Origin: Sphingomonas sp.
Lineage (GTDB): Bacteria; Pseudomonadota; Alphaproteobacteria; Sphingomonadales; Sphingomonadaceae
NCBI GenBank assembly: GCA_025936675.1
Contig: JAICSX010000001.1
Coordinates: forward strand, 1 to 64,000
Direction: 5' to 3'
DNA length: 64,000 nt
The position numbers were made by a program, and so were the translations under genes. Numbering within the stretch: the first letter of the stretch is position 1; each line of letters starts with the position of its first letter. The notes under the pieces were generated by a model. The model made no database searches. It saw only the letters and a list, made by a program, of their open reading frames with translations, and had not been told where the DNA came from. This document shows, piece after piece, positions 1 through 10,530 of the stretch.

Positions 1-1
1 G

Positions 2-1657
<1,656 letters not shown>

Positions 1658-1661
1658 TTGG

Positions 1662-3608
1662 TCAGCCGCCCTTCGGCAGCGCTCGTTCCAGTTCTTCGAT
1701 AAGCGGTTGAAGCCACGACCTGTACGGCTCCGCCGAGCCAATCCCCTGGCTGTTGATGGGTCTGCGCACCTGTTCGCTACTCGCCGTTCGCGCCGGCGCC
1801 GTGGAACGATGGAAGTCCACGCATTCCGGCTCAAAATCGAGGCCGAGGAACTTCAGAATGCCGCGGATTCGCTGTTCGGGATCCGTGACGAGTTCCTCGT
1901 AGGAGATTGTGAGAATGCTGCCCGGCGCCGCGGCAGCCATTGAATCCATGAAGCGGACATAATCAGCATAATGTCGCGCAAGGTATCGCTGATCGTTGGC
2001 GTAATCGCCGACTAGAACTCTGCGGAACACGGCCCAACAGGAGTCAAGCGCGTTCCGGCGAATGTCGAGGATCTTGGCATTGGGGAACATCAGCCTGATG
2101 AGACCGGCCCGAATCCAGTTCCCGTTATATTTGTCGATGAAGTGAGGCTTGTCCGTCTGGCGAAACTGCTGCGCGCGTTCCAGATACCAACTTGCCATTG
2201 AGCCAATCTTCTCGCGTGTCAGCTGATCCGGCAGCAGGCTCCTGTACGCAACACTTCTCTCTGCTTGTTCGAGAGCGACGAGCCGGGGCATGAGCGGTAG
2301 CTCGCCCAGGGCTTCGATTCTGGAGTGCTGACCCAAGATTCGCTCGAGCAGAGTTGAGCCCGAGCGCGGCATTCCCACGATGAAGACCGGCGACCTGCTC
2401 GGTGAGCCAAAAGCAGCAAAGCCTTCAAATAGGTCGACCGTACAGGCGCCGATCAACTCGTCAACGTGGCGACTAACTGCGTCCGGATCATAAGCACTCC
2501 CCGTCGAAAGAAGCGCCTGGGCTCTCGTGATCGCCTCGAAGGCTCCCTCGTGATCGCCTCGGCGATCATCGAGAATTGAACTTGCGAGTTGCAGAAAGCC
2601 GAGGTCGCGTGGCCGTGCATTTGGATCATCGATGGCGGACCGCATTTGCTGCTCGTCATCGTCTGACAGCTCGTCGGGGAAATAACTGGCAAGCGTCCAC
2701 CATGCGTGGCCAACTGCGGGTGAAGTTGCGATGATATCGCGAAGTGCTCTGACGCTATCGCTCTTTCGCCCCGCAATACGCAAAACCTGCGCATGCTTAG
2801 ACCGATCCGCAAGGCTGGCTCGGCCGCCAGCGGCAATCTCTTCATAAAGGACCGCCGCAGCAGCAGGAGCGTTCAATTGCGTCCGCAGATCGGCAAGGAA
2901 TCTTTTCGCGCTGGTCTCCTGGGGAACCCGCTTCAGCAGCTCCTCCAGGACTTCAGCGGCTTCTTGCAGGCGTAGCTGCCCCGCAAGCGCGCTAGCGAGG
3001 AGAATGCTCGCTGGCGGAAAGGCCGGCGCCCGATCGATGACCTTGCGCAGCACCGGTTCGACTTCATCGCCAGGGTCGAGTGAAAGTGCTGCCTCCGCAG
3101 CGATGGTCATCGCGATGAGATCGTCAGGATTCTTTTTCAGGTATTCTTCTGCGATTGATCTCGCTTCGCTGCTCCTCCTCGCTTGCTGGGCCGCTCTCGC
3201 GCGCTTGAGCGGCTCCGTGAATCCAAATTTGATGCCTTGGAGTTCCGCCTGCGCAGCTTCTTCAGGGCGGTCCAGCGCGCGCAACGCTGCGGCCACAATG
3301 CGAAATGCTCTTGGACCAGGCATCTCCGATGCGATCCTAGTCGCTCGCGTGAGAGCTGCCCCCGGATCGCTGCATAACAGGCCCGAAGCTATCTTCAGTT
3401 CCTTTTCGGAGCTGGGCGCAGTGGTGCTGTCGTTCGAAATCAGGTGTCTCTGCGAATGTGCATTTTCAATCGCGACATGGCTTAGCGCGCGCTCTCCGCT
3501 GCGGAAATGATATAGTACGAGAGTTCGCGCGTGGTGTTGACGCCGCAGAGCGAAGTCGCTGAAGCGAACGGGTGAACGATCCGTCCAAACCCTTCTTCTT
3601 CCAGGCAC
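1662..3608 (-). CDS. TPR-containing sulfotransferase (first of three)
   Basis: Predicted cytoplasmic enzyme with N-terminal TPR-like helical repeats (about residues 70-330) and a C-terminal PAPS-dependent sulfotransferase domain (Sulfotransfer_3 type, resembling tyrosylprotein sulfotransferases). The 5'-phosphosulfate loop reads P-V-F-I-V-G-M-P-R-S-G-S-T, followed by E-R-I-L-G-Q-H-S. The 3'-phosphate motif reads D-I-R-R-N-A-L-D-S-C-W. No signal peptide is seen. It converges on clpB with a 4-base gap. The 5' end is doubtful. The longest frame starts at a GTG at 3608, inside the divergent gene at 3572 and across the duplicated clpB tail. No further ATG, GTG or TTG occurs in frame until an ATG at 3323, which would cut into TPR-like sequence. 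The true start may be non-canonical, or the 5' end may have been lost in a rearrangement. Confidence 0.8.
   Translation of the reverse strand: MPGRRRVWTDRSPVRFSDFALRRQHHARTLVLYHFRSGERALSHVAIENAHSQRHLISNDSTTAPSSEKELKIASGLLCSDPGAALTRATRIASEMPGPRAFRIVAAALRALDRPEEAAQAELQGIKFGFTEPLKRARAAQQARRSSEARSIAEEYLKKNPDDLIAMTIAAEAALSLDPGDEVEPVLRKVIDRAPAFPPASILLASALAGQLRLQEAAEVLEELLKRVPQETSAKRFLADLRTQLNAPAAAAVLYEEIAAGGRASLADRSKHAQVLRIAGRKSDSVRALRDIIATSPAVGHAWWTLASYFPDELSDDDEQQMRSAIDDPNARPRDLGFLQLASSILDDRRGDHEGAFEAITRAQALLSTGSAYDPDAVSRHVDELIGACTVDLFEGFAAFGSPSRSPVFIVGMPRSGSTLLERILGQHSRIEALGELPLMPRLVALEQAERSVAYRSLLPDQLTREKIGSMASWYLERAQQFRQTDKPHFIDKYNGNWIRAGLIRLMFPNAKILDIRRNALDSCWAVFRRVLVGDYANDQRYLARHYADYVRFMDSMAAAAPGSILTISYEELVTDPEQRIRGILKFLGLDFEPECVDFHRSTAPARTASSEQVRRPINSQGIGSAEPYRSWLQPLIEELERALPKGG
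3537..3566 (+). repeat. direct repeat copy B: displaced clpB tail upstream of a sulfotransferase gene
   Basis: It matches the clpB 3' end (1619-1648) at 27 of 30 bases. In the same frame it reads L-T-P-Q-S-E-V-A-E-A-N-G and then stops at TGA 3573-3575, which overlaps the GTG start at 3572. A clpB-like stop is therefore still coupled to the downstream gene. Confidence 0.85.
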
Positions 3609-5020
3609 TGGACGCGCTGAGGCTCGGAGATCGTCGCGCAGCGGCCGTTCTGCTCAAGCGCCAGCTGCGCGAGGGGAATACGGCGGAGAAAAACCTTGCT
3701 CCCGTATCGGAATTGGCCACGCACATCGGCGAGATCGACCTTGCGATCGAGGCGTCGAGGCAGTGGAATCCCGGCTCACTGGAGTCGTTGCTCGGCGTTT
3801 GGGCGCTCATGGGAACATACGGCAGAGCAAATGAGGCATTGAGGGAGATCGAACGACTGCCGGCTTCGGTCCAAGACCATCCCTCCGTGCTTCATGTGCG
3901 AGGGACCATCGCGACTCAGTTCGGCCGCTTTGAAGAAGCTCAGGAGCTCTATCGAAGGATGCTCGCCAAGACGCCGGGTTCGCTTCAAACCTGGTTTGCA
4001 CTCGCGATGGTCAAGACCTTCACGCCCGACGATCCAGATCTTACCGCCATGGCTGAACTCGAGAAGGTGGCGGCAACAGCGCCGCCGGACGCCGGAAGTG
4101 CGTTCTATTACGGTTTCGGCAAGGCACTGGAGGATGGCGGTGATATCGACGGCGCATTCGCCGCATACTCGCGGGGAGCAGCGATGCGACGCGCTCAAGA
4201 CCCATTCGATGCGCAAGCCTACCGTGTTGCTGCCGAGCAGGTCATCACGGACTTCACGCCGGCAAATCTGGCGAGTCTCAGGCCTTCAGGATTCGAAGGG
4301 CGGCGGTCGCTGTTCGTGACGGGTCTCCCGCGCTCTGGAACGACGCTCACTGAGCAGATGCTGGTCAGCCATTCTGCCGTCAGCGACGGTGCCGAGCTGA
4401 ACCTGTTTGAGACCGCGCTGATGCCCGTACTTGGCAACAGCTACGCAAACGCGGTGCGTTATTCGCAGTCAGCTCGAGCTGACCCTTGGGGGGAGATTGC
4501 TTGCGATTATGCGCACTTGGTGGACGTGCACTTTGGGTCGTCGGATTTGGTTGTCGACAAGTCGCTCGCGCAAGCGCTGGCCATCGGACTGATCCTTCAT
4601 TCAATGCCGGACGCGCGGATCGCCTGGCTTCGGCGCAGCCCTGAAGACGTCGCCTTGTCCTGCTTCAGGACCTATTTCACGACCGGGCTCAAATGGACCT
4701 GCTCTCTAACCGACATCGCAGATTACATGCGGGCTGAAGATCGGCTGTTCGATCATTGGCGCTCGGTTTTCCCCGATCGCATCCTAACGGTGCCCTACGA
4801 AGATCTCGTTGCTGCGCCGGCAGAATGGTCGGAGAAGCTGCAGCGCCATTTCGGACTGCCGATCGAAGCAGGACTGGAAAATCGTTCGCGATCAGGCCGG
4901 TCAATTCGGACGGCGAGCGTCGGCCAGGTTAGCGAACCGATCTCAACGTCGCGGATCGGTGGCTCAGCTGCGTTCAAGAGTCACCTTCAGCCGTTCCGCG
5001 ACCGCTATTACGCCGACTAA
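3572..5020 (+). CDS. TPR-containing sulfotransferase (second)
   Basis: 482-residue TPR-sulfotransferase. Residues ~1-210 form TPR-like helix pairs. The catalytic part has the phosphosulfate loop L-F-V-T-G-L-P-R-S-G-T-T with E-Q-M-L-V-S-H-S (around residue 248) and the 3'-phosphate motif W-L-R-R-S-P-E-D-V-A-L-S. The family transfers sulfate from PAPS to protein or small-molecule hydroxyls; the substrate here is unknown. The start is GTG at 3572, overlapping by four bases (GTGA) a short stretch that repeats the clpB tail. This implies that the gene was once translated directly after clpB. No signal peptide. It is distinct from, not a recent copy of, the neighbouring sulfotransferases. Confidence 0.88.
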   Translation: MNDPSKPFFFQALDALRLGDRRAAAVLLKRQLREGNTAEKNLAPVSELATHIGEIDLAIEASRQWNPGSLESLLGVWALMGTYGRANEALREIERLPASVQDHPSVLHVRGTIATQFGRFEEAQELYRRMLAKTPGSLQTWFALAMVKTFTPDDPDLTAMAELEKVAATAPPDAGSAFYYGFGKALEDGGDIDGAFAAYSRGAAMRRAQDPFDAQAYRVAAEQVITDFTPANLASLRPSGFEGRRSLFVTGLPRSGTTLTEQMLVSHSAVSDGAELNLFETALMPVLGNSYANAVRYSQSARADPWGEIACDYAHLVDVHFGSSDLVVDKSLAQALAIGLILHSMPDARIAWLRRSPEDVALSCFRTYFTTGLKWTCSLTDIADYMRAEDRLFDHWRSVFPDRILTVPYEDLVAAPAEWSEKLQRHFGLPIEAGLENRSRSGRSIRTASVGQVSEPISTSRIGGSAAFKSHLQPFRDRYYAD

Positions 5021-5063
5021 TTCTCAGGCTGCTGTGCATTAGCCCAGCGCTTCTCATCATCGC

Positions 5064-5096
5064 AAAAGAAAAGGGGCGGCGCTTTCGCACCGCCCC
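5064..5096 (-). terminator. rho-independent terminator of the TonB receptor gene at 5122-8514
   Basis: On the minus strand a 10-pair GC-rich stem (5087-5096 with 5073-5082, one G-T pair) closed by a four-base GAAA loop is followed by the T-rich run TTTTCTTTT. It lies 26 bases beyond the receptor stop codon. Confidence 0.85.
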
Positions 5097-5121
5097 AATC
5101 CTTGTTCCAAGCTAACCAGCC

Positions 5122-8100
5122 TTACTGGCCACGCTCCGGCGCCGGAGCCGGCGGCGGCGGTGGCGGCGGCGGGACCGGGCAGGTCGCGGTCGCCAAGATC
5201 ACCGAGCCATCCGGGCAGGTCTGCGTCGCAGGCGGAGCCGGCGGCGGAGGTGGTGGCGGCGGCGGAGGCGGCGGCGCAGGCGGAGCCGGCGGCGCGCCAC
5301 CCCACAGCACGTCTAGGCCAAGCCGGACGTAGCGCGGAGTCTGGTAGTAAAGCGGAATGCCGTAGTCCGGGTTCGGACGGTAGCACTCTTGGGCCCCGTC
5401 GCAGACGGCCTTCGTCGAACCAATGCTGTGCGCGTTCTCGTGCTGGGCATTCTTTTGAAGCACAGCGTGCGAGTTGAACACGTTGAACACGTCCGCACGG
5501 AAGACGATCTTCCGATTGTCGGCACCCAACGGAATGTTCACGCGAGCCGAGAGGTCCAGCTGCTTCAACCAATCAGACTTCCATCCAGCGCCGCGCGGCG
5601 ACGGTGAAGTCGCCTGGTAATAACCGTGCGCATCTAGTGCGCCGGAACCGCAGAAATGGCTGACCGAACCATAGAAGCTCGACGGGTCGTACACGACGGG
5701 CTGCGGCAGGTACGGGTGATAGCCAAGGCACGAGCCATGCATCGGGGACTGCACAATGACGTTCGCGCCGAGCGTGAACATCTGGCCGAAGTGGTAAGCA
5801 CCGAACAGCTTGAAGTTCCAGCGGTGGTCGTTCGGCAACAGACCGTACGAATAATCGCTGAGCCCAAGATAGTCGAAGTCCTCCGTCGATCCGGCGTCCG
5901 CCTGGGCGCCGTTGCCGGCATCAGACTTCACCGTACCTTCGGTATTACCCTTCAGCTTCGACCAAGTGACAGAACCGCTGGCCATCCAGTGACCGTCGTC
6001 GACACGATTGAAGTCGAGGACGACCGACTTGTAGGTGCGCTGGACCTTCGGGAAGAGCATTCCCGTGGTCAACGTGACCGGCGTAGCCTTGCCGCTCAGT
6101 GCGTCGTACCAGTCGTTCACGGTCAGCGACGTCGTCGGCGACACGTTCCAGATGTAATAGGCGCTGTTGCCGGCCGCATAGAAGCTGCACTGCGGGCTCG
6201 TCGGAGCCTTGCTGCACCAGTAGGCCTGGAGCTGTGGCCGGAAGTCGGTGTCTTCCGAGACGCGGGCCAGCTTGCGGTACGTACCCTGGATGCCGAAGCT
6301 TAGCAGGCGGTTCGCCTGGAAGCGGGTACCGAGGATGAACTCGTCCTCGTACGTGGCCTTCGTTCCGGGCGCAACCTTGGCAATCGCCGGGTTTTGGACG
6401 CCACCACCTGCTACGTAGCAAGCCGCGTTGCCCGCAGCATTGGTGCCGTTAATGGGGTGGCCGGGCGCCGACGAAATGTCGGCCGGGCATTCCGAGTAGC
6501 CCGCGATACCTGGGTAAGCAGAGCCCAAGTCAGACGTCGGCATGCCGGTAACCGGATCCCAGCCGCCAGTATAATTGAACGCTTCGAAGAAATAGAGATC
6601 CTTGCCACGGAAACCAAGGTTCATCGCCGGCGGGATGAAGTACCGGCCGTAGCTGCCGAAGAACTTCCACTTGTCAAGCGAAGGCGGCGTGTAAGTGAAC
6701 GACGCACGGGGGCCCCAATTGCCCTTGAAGTTCATATATTGCTGGCCCGACAGGTTCGTCTGCCTGAACTCGTCGTCACGAAGACCAACGTTGATGGTCA
6801 AACCCTCGAGCGGAGTTGTCCACGAATCTTCGATATAATAGGCTGTGTCGTTGCCGGACACGTGGCCACCGAGATGCTCGTAGATCAGGTACGCATAGCC
6901 GTTGTTGTACTGATACTGGATCGGAAGCGTACCATTCAGGTCCGTCGTCTTCAGCTCGCTCAGATCTTCGTTGTCGAAGCCCAGGCGGATATGGTGCTGG
7001 CCGAATCCGCTGAAGCGGATGTCGGCGTCGCCGCGGTAGAAGCGGCGGCGCGTTTCGTCGGTCGATCGCCCGGTGAACGGCTGATCGGCCGACACACGGA
7101 CCGCGCTGCCGGCGGGCATTCCGGTGCATGTGAATGTCGTGGTGATGCAACGCGCCAGAGCGTAGTTCAACGTGGTTGAGCCCGGAATGACGTCGCCCGC
7201 GTCCTTGCTGACGCCGTAGGCGCCCGACAGGGTCAGCCAATTGGTGACGTCGCCGGTGTAACGCGCGACCCAGTTCAACCCGCCCCTCTTGAGCTGCTCC
7301 GTTCCGTTCAACAACGGCGCCCCAATGGTGCCGCCGGTGCAGGTTGTGTTCGTCGCGCCGGACGGCCCGGTGCAACCCGAGCCGGGCGTGAACGCATAAT
7401 CGTAGAGAGTCGTGGTCGCACGCGTGTCGAAAATCGTGAATTCGGCGTGCTGCGTCGGGTTGATGTAGGCGTCGATCTTGCCGCCCCAGAACGGATCGTT
7501 GGTCTTTGCGCGCTCGAACAGCTTGTTGCGCGCGTCGGCCCGCTCGGTGGTGTTCCGCTGCGGCTCGATGAGGCCGTAGACGAACAGGTGATCGGGGATG
7601 ATCGCTCCGCCGCCCTCGAGCGTCAGCTGCTTGCTATCGCTCCTATTCATCCGTCCGATGTCATAGGGGGCGCCACTGCCCGTATTCGGACCGTGCGACT
7701 GAAGACCCTTCGGGGTCCAGTCGATGTGCATGGCCAGGAACGGGATGTTCGTACCCGACTTTGTCGTCGCGTTGATGACGGCGCCCGTCGCGCGGCCGAA
7801 TTCAGCCGCATAGCCGCCGGTCTGCACGTCCACGTTCTTATAGAAATAGAACGGGACTCGCGCGGAACCGATGTAGGTGTCCGGGTTCGTGATGTTGAGG
7901 CCGTTGATGTAGTAGGCGTTTTCCGCGACCGACGAACCGCCGACGGTCGGGACTGCGTCGCCGCCGTGGGTGAAGGCCGTCACGCCCTTAGACGCGGTCG
8001 GCGCAAGGAGCGTAATAGACGTAATGTCGTGCCCGATCGGCGCGTTCGCATTGACCTGCTGAACGTCGACGTTGAGGCCGGTCGTTGCCGCGGTCTGCGT

Positions 8101-8514
8101 CTGGCGCAGACGGGTGCCGGTGATGATGATCTCGCGGCTGGCGGTCGCCGGAACGACGTTCAGTGTGATCCGGTTCGTCTGCGCGGCAGCGATCGTGATC
8201 GTGTTGTTATTGGGAGCATAGCCGGAGGCGTTGACGGAGATCGAATAATCGCCCGCCGGAAGACCCACTGCGCTGAAGTTACCAGCGCCGTCGGTTGTGA
8301 GAGTACGTGTCTGGTTCTGCGCGAGCGAGGTGAGCGTCACCGTCGCGCCCGCAATCGGCTTTCCACTATTGTCGGCCACGGTGCCGGCGATCGCGCCGGA
8401 GGTGTAGTCCTGGGCCGCGGCCGGCGTGGCCGCGATAAAGGTAGTTGCCGCGCCGGCGCCGAGCAGCGCAAGCGCTTGAATGCCCGCAGACGCGCGCAAA
8501 ATCGATTTCCTCAT
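5122..8514 (-). CDS. TonB-dependent receptor with carboxypeptidase-like domain and polyproline C-terminal tail
   Basis: 1130-residue outer-membrane receptor of the Oar-like group. From the ATG at 8514 (preceded by GGGGAG) it has a signal peptide ending in A-A-A-Q-D, a carboxypeptidase regulatory-like beta domain (about residues 35-115, G-A-I-A-G-T-V start), a plug opening with E-I-I-I-T-G-T-R, and a long beta-barrel. The barrel ends near R-Y-V-R-L-G-L-D-V-L-W. Instead of stopping at an aromatic residue, the protein continues ~60 residues. This tail has two runs of prolines around a C-P-D-G-S-V-I...C-P element and ends G-Q. It lies in the same direction as, and downstream of, the hydroxylase and sulfotransferase genes at 8760-11793, with a 245-base gap that probably holds its own promoter. 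The ligand is unknown. A longer in-frame start exists at 8559 but lacks a ribosome site. Confidence 0.93.
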   Translation of the reverse strand: MRKSILRASAGIQALALLGAGAATTFIAATPAAAQDYTSGAIAGTVADNSGKPIAGATVTLTSLAQNQTRTLTTDGAGNFSAVGLPAGDYSISVNASGYAPNNNTITIAAAQTNRITLNVVPATASREIIITGTRLRQTQTAATTGLNVDVQQVNANAPIGHDITSITLLAPTASKGVTAFTHGGDAVPTVGGSSVAENAYYINGLNITNPDTYIGSARVPFYFYKNVDVQTGGYAAEFGRATGAVINATTKSGTNIPFLAMHIDWTPKGLQSHGPNTGSGAPYDIGRMNRSDSKQLTLEGGGAIIPDHLFVYGLIEPQRNTTERADARNKLFERAKTNDPFWGGKIDAYINPTQHAEFTIFDTRATTTLYDYAFTPGSGCTGPSGATNTTCTGGTIGAPLLNGTEQLKRGGLNWVARYTGDVTNWLTLSGAYGVSKDAGDVIPGSTTLNYALARCITTTFTCTGMPAGSAVRVSADQPFTGRSTDETRRRFYRGDADIRFSGFGQHHIRLGFDNEDLSELKTTDLNGTLPIQYQYNNGYAYLIYEHLGGHVSGNDTAYYIEDSWTTPLEGLTINVGLRDDEFRQTNLSGQQYMNFKGNWGPRASFTYTPPSLDKWKFFGSYGRYFIPPAMNLGFRGKDLYFFEAFNYTGGWDPVTGMPTSDLGSAYPGIAGYSECPADISSAPGHPINGTNAAGNAACYVAGGGVQNPAIAKVAPGTKATYEDEFILGTRFQANRLLSFGIQGTYRKLARVSEDTDFRPQLQAYWCSKAPTSPQCSFYAAGNSAYYIWNVSPTTSLTVNDWYDALSGKATPVTLTTGMLFPKVQRTYKSVVLDFNRVDDGHWMASGSVTWSKLKGNTEGTVKSDAGNGAQADAGSTEDFDYLGLSDYSYGLLPNDHRWNFKLFGAYHFGQMFTLGANVIVQSPMHGSCLGYHPYLPQPVVYDPSSFYGSVSHFCGSGALDAHGYYQATSPSPRGAGWKSDWLKQLDLSARVNIPLGADNRKIVFRADVFNVFNSHAVLQKNAQHENAHSIGSTKAVCDGAQECYRPNPDYGIPLYYQTPRYVRLGLDVLWGGAPPAPPAPPPPPPPPPPPPAPPATQTCPDGSVILATATCPVPPPPPPPPAPAPERGQ

Positions 8515-8759
8515 CACATTCTCCCCAGACGACGTCCCTGCGCAGGACGCCAATCGCAAACGGTGGGAGAACGAGCTCCCACTGCCAAGTGCGTTCTGCC
8601 TATGGTAAGAGCGTGCTGTAAAGTTTGTTACGGAGTTGGGTTCGCTTTTGATTCACGACTGTGTCGGAGGCGCCACACCCCTCCAGCCACCCCTAACTAA
8701 TGGTAGCGTTATCATTTCTTCTGACAGCAGAGGCCGCGAAATCTGAGCGTCTGATATCC

Positions 8760-10478
8760 TCAGAACGCATAATGTCCGCGGGACATGGCATCACCAACGA
8801 TCGGCAGCACCGACTCGAGTTCGCTTGCGAAGTTCTTCCACCTTCCCACCGCAGTTTCGTTCAGCGGCTGCACGACCTGCGCATAGCTCGGCGTAGCCGG
8901 CACTGTACCGCGTTCGTGAAATTTTAGCTGAGCTGGTTCTATCTCAAGTCCGATTGCTGACATCAAACGCTCGGTCTCGGCGAGCTGGTTCGCGACAAGC
9001 GATTCATATCTCAGTTGATAGGTCGCCCCGATTCCCGCCTCGCTATATTTCTGAAGCAGCCAATCAGACAGGGCGAGATGGCGCGCAGCATCCTCCAACC
9101 GGTACGTGGAATTGAACCCGTGGGTCATTTCGTGCGCCATGGCCGACGTCAGAACATCGAGCGGGTGACGGCGCACATGAATGACCGGCGATTCGGGAAA
9201 GGCTAGTCGCAGCAGGGGAACCCAGAAGTCGTTCGTCGGCATCTTGTCGGTGAAATAGCGCCCGGCGCTCCTCAGCAGGCCGTACTTCTCGGCTCCGGCC
9301 AAATAGCGATCGCGCATCTTCGTGGGCCAATCGGATTGTGCGCGCACAAGCCCGGCTGGGAAGGACCACTCGCCTCCCGCGAGCGATACTGCGAGCTCGT
9401 GAAGTTCGCCACCGAAAGGTAGCTCGCCTCCCGCCTCCACCGCACTGTGGCTCGCCAGGATTCGTTCCGTGAGCGTCGTTCCAGAGCGCGGGAAACCGAC
9501 GATAAAGATGGGCTGTGGAACGTCCTCGCGAAGTTTCGCTCGCGGCAGGCTCGCCCCGGCGGGGGAAGCAAAGAAGCCGGCCAAGCTCTCCGCCAAGTTC
9601 CGCACCGCTTCCTGCGGGTACTTCCGGCCAGAGAGCGCAGCGAGCTTTTCCTTGCCGTTCGACCAATCGCTCCATGCTTCAGCATAGCGCCCGACGCGTT
9701 CGCGCAGGCGTCCTCGCTGGATTTGCTCGGTACCGAGGATCTCCGTCTTGCTATCGAGCAACGCAAGCGCCTGTTGATGCTGTCCCATGCGATCCAGCAG
9801 AATTGCTCGCTGTCGGTCCAAGCTGGCATTTGGCGGCAGAGGCATGCGTTGAGCATTCTCGAGGTGCCGCAATGCCGCCTCGAACCGCCCCTCACGTTCC
9901 TCCAGTTCGGCTAGATAAACGGTCGGCTCGAATGCATTCGGATCGGCCTTCGCCGCACTCTCGAGCGCTGCTCGCGCTTCCTCGAGCCGACCCAGTCGAA
10001 GAAAGACATGCCCCAGGCGAGTAAGCAGTTGTGGGTTTGGACCAGCGAGCGAGACAGCCTGTTGGAAGTGCTCAGCAGCTTCGAACGCGTCCAGGCGAGC
10101 CACACACAGCGATCCCAGCCTTTCATGTGCGTCGGCATTCCCTGGATCGGCCGCCAGCGCCGCGCGGCAGACCTGCTCAGCTTCCGCGGGGCGGTCGCGC
10201 CTCATCAGCAACTCCGTGAGGCCCGCATAAGGCCAGCGCAGCCGCGGGGCCACCGAGATGGCCATTCGAAGCGTCTGTTCCGCGGCTTGATCGTCCCCGC
10301 GCTCGATCTCTGCGATCGCCTTGATTTCGAGCGCGTCTACGTCCCTCGCATTCTGCCGTAAAATTTGAGCGGCTATTGCGTGCGCTGCGTCGAATTTCCG
10401 GGCCTGGATGGCGTGGCGTCCCGCCCAGATTTGCTGCGATAGGCCTGTAGAGTTCATACGCCGGGCAACTCGCGTCAT
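8760..10478 (-). CDS. TPR-containing sulfotransferase (third)
   Basis: 572 residues. The N-terminal ~280 residues are canonical TPR repeats (several A-x2-L-x3-A-x4-P patterns). The C-terminal sulfotransferase domain has the phosphosulfate loop F-I-V-G-F-P-R-S-G-T-T with E-R-I-L-A-S-H-S and the 3'-phosphate motif H-V-R-R-H-P-L-D-V-L. It lacks a signal peptide, so it should act in the cytoplasm on a nascent or unexported substrate. It follows the AspH-type hydroxylase gene by 52 bases in the same direction, suggesting one transcript. An alternative ATG lies 21 bases inside (10457). The substrate cannot be read from sequence. Confidence 0.9.
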   Translation of the reverse strand: MTRVARRMNSTGLSQQIWAGRHAIQARKFDAAHAIAAQILRQNARDVDALEIKAIAEIERGDDQAAEQTLRMAISVAPRLRWPYAGLTELLMRRDRPAEAEQVCRAALAADPGNADAHERLGSLCVARLDAFEAAEHFQQAVSLAGPNPQLLTRLGHVFLRLGRLEEARAALESAAKADPNAFEPTVYLAELEEREGRFEAALRHLENAQRMPLPPNASLDRQRAILLDRMGQHQQALALLDSKTEILGTEQIQRGRLRERVGRYAEAWSDWSNGKEKLAALSGRKYPQEAVRNLAESLAGFFASPAGASLPRAKLREDVPQPIFIVGFPRSGTTLTERILASHSAVEAGGELPFGGELHELAVSLAGGEWSFPAGLVRAQSDWPTKMRDRYLAGAEKYGLLRSAGRYFTDKMPTNDFWVPLLRLAFPESPVIHVRRHPLDVLTSAMAHEMTHGFNSTYRLEDAARHLALSDWLLQKYSEAGIGATYQLRYESLVANQLAETERLMSAIGLEIEPAQLKFHERGTVPATPSYAQVVQPLNETAVGRWKNFASELESVLPIVGDAMSRGHYAF

Positions 10479-10530
10479 CTAGCGGATTGGGCAAGACATT
10501 TTGCATCAGCCCCGCGGCGAGAGCCGGTGT

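Noticed and set aside
5102..5332. Gly-rich 76-residue frame that looks like a glycine-rich protein
   Set aside because: It is the antisense of the receptor's proline runs.
7447..8700. 417-residue plus-strand frame opposite the first TonB receptor
   Set aside because: It is antisense to a clearly conserved signal peptide, carboxypeptidase-like domain and plug. High GC keeps such mirror frames open. The translation is Arg-rich with no domain.
8700..8927. 75-residue plus-strand frame between the receptor and the third sulfotransferase
   Set aside because: Mostly antisense to the sulfotransferase 3' end, with no ribosome site.
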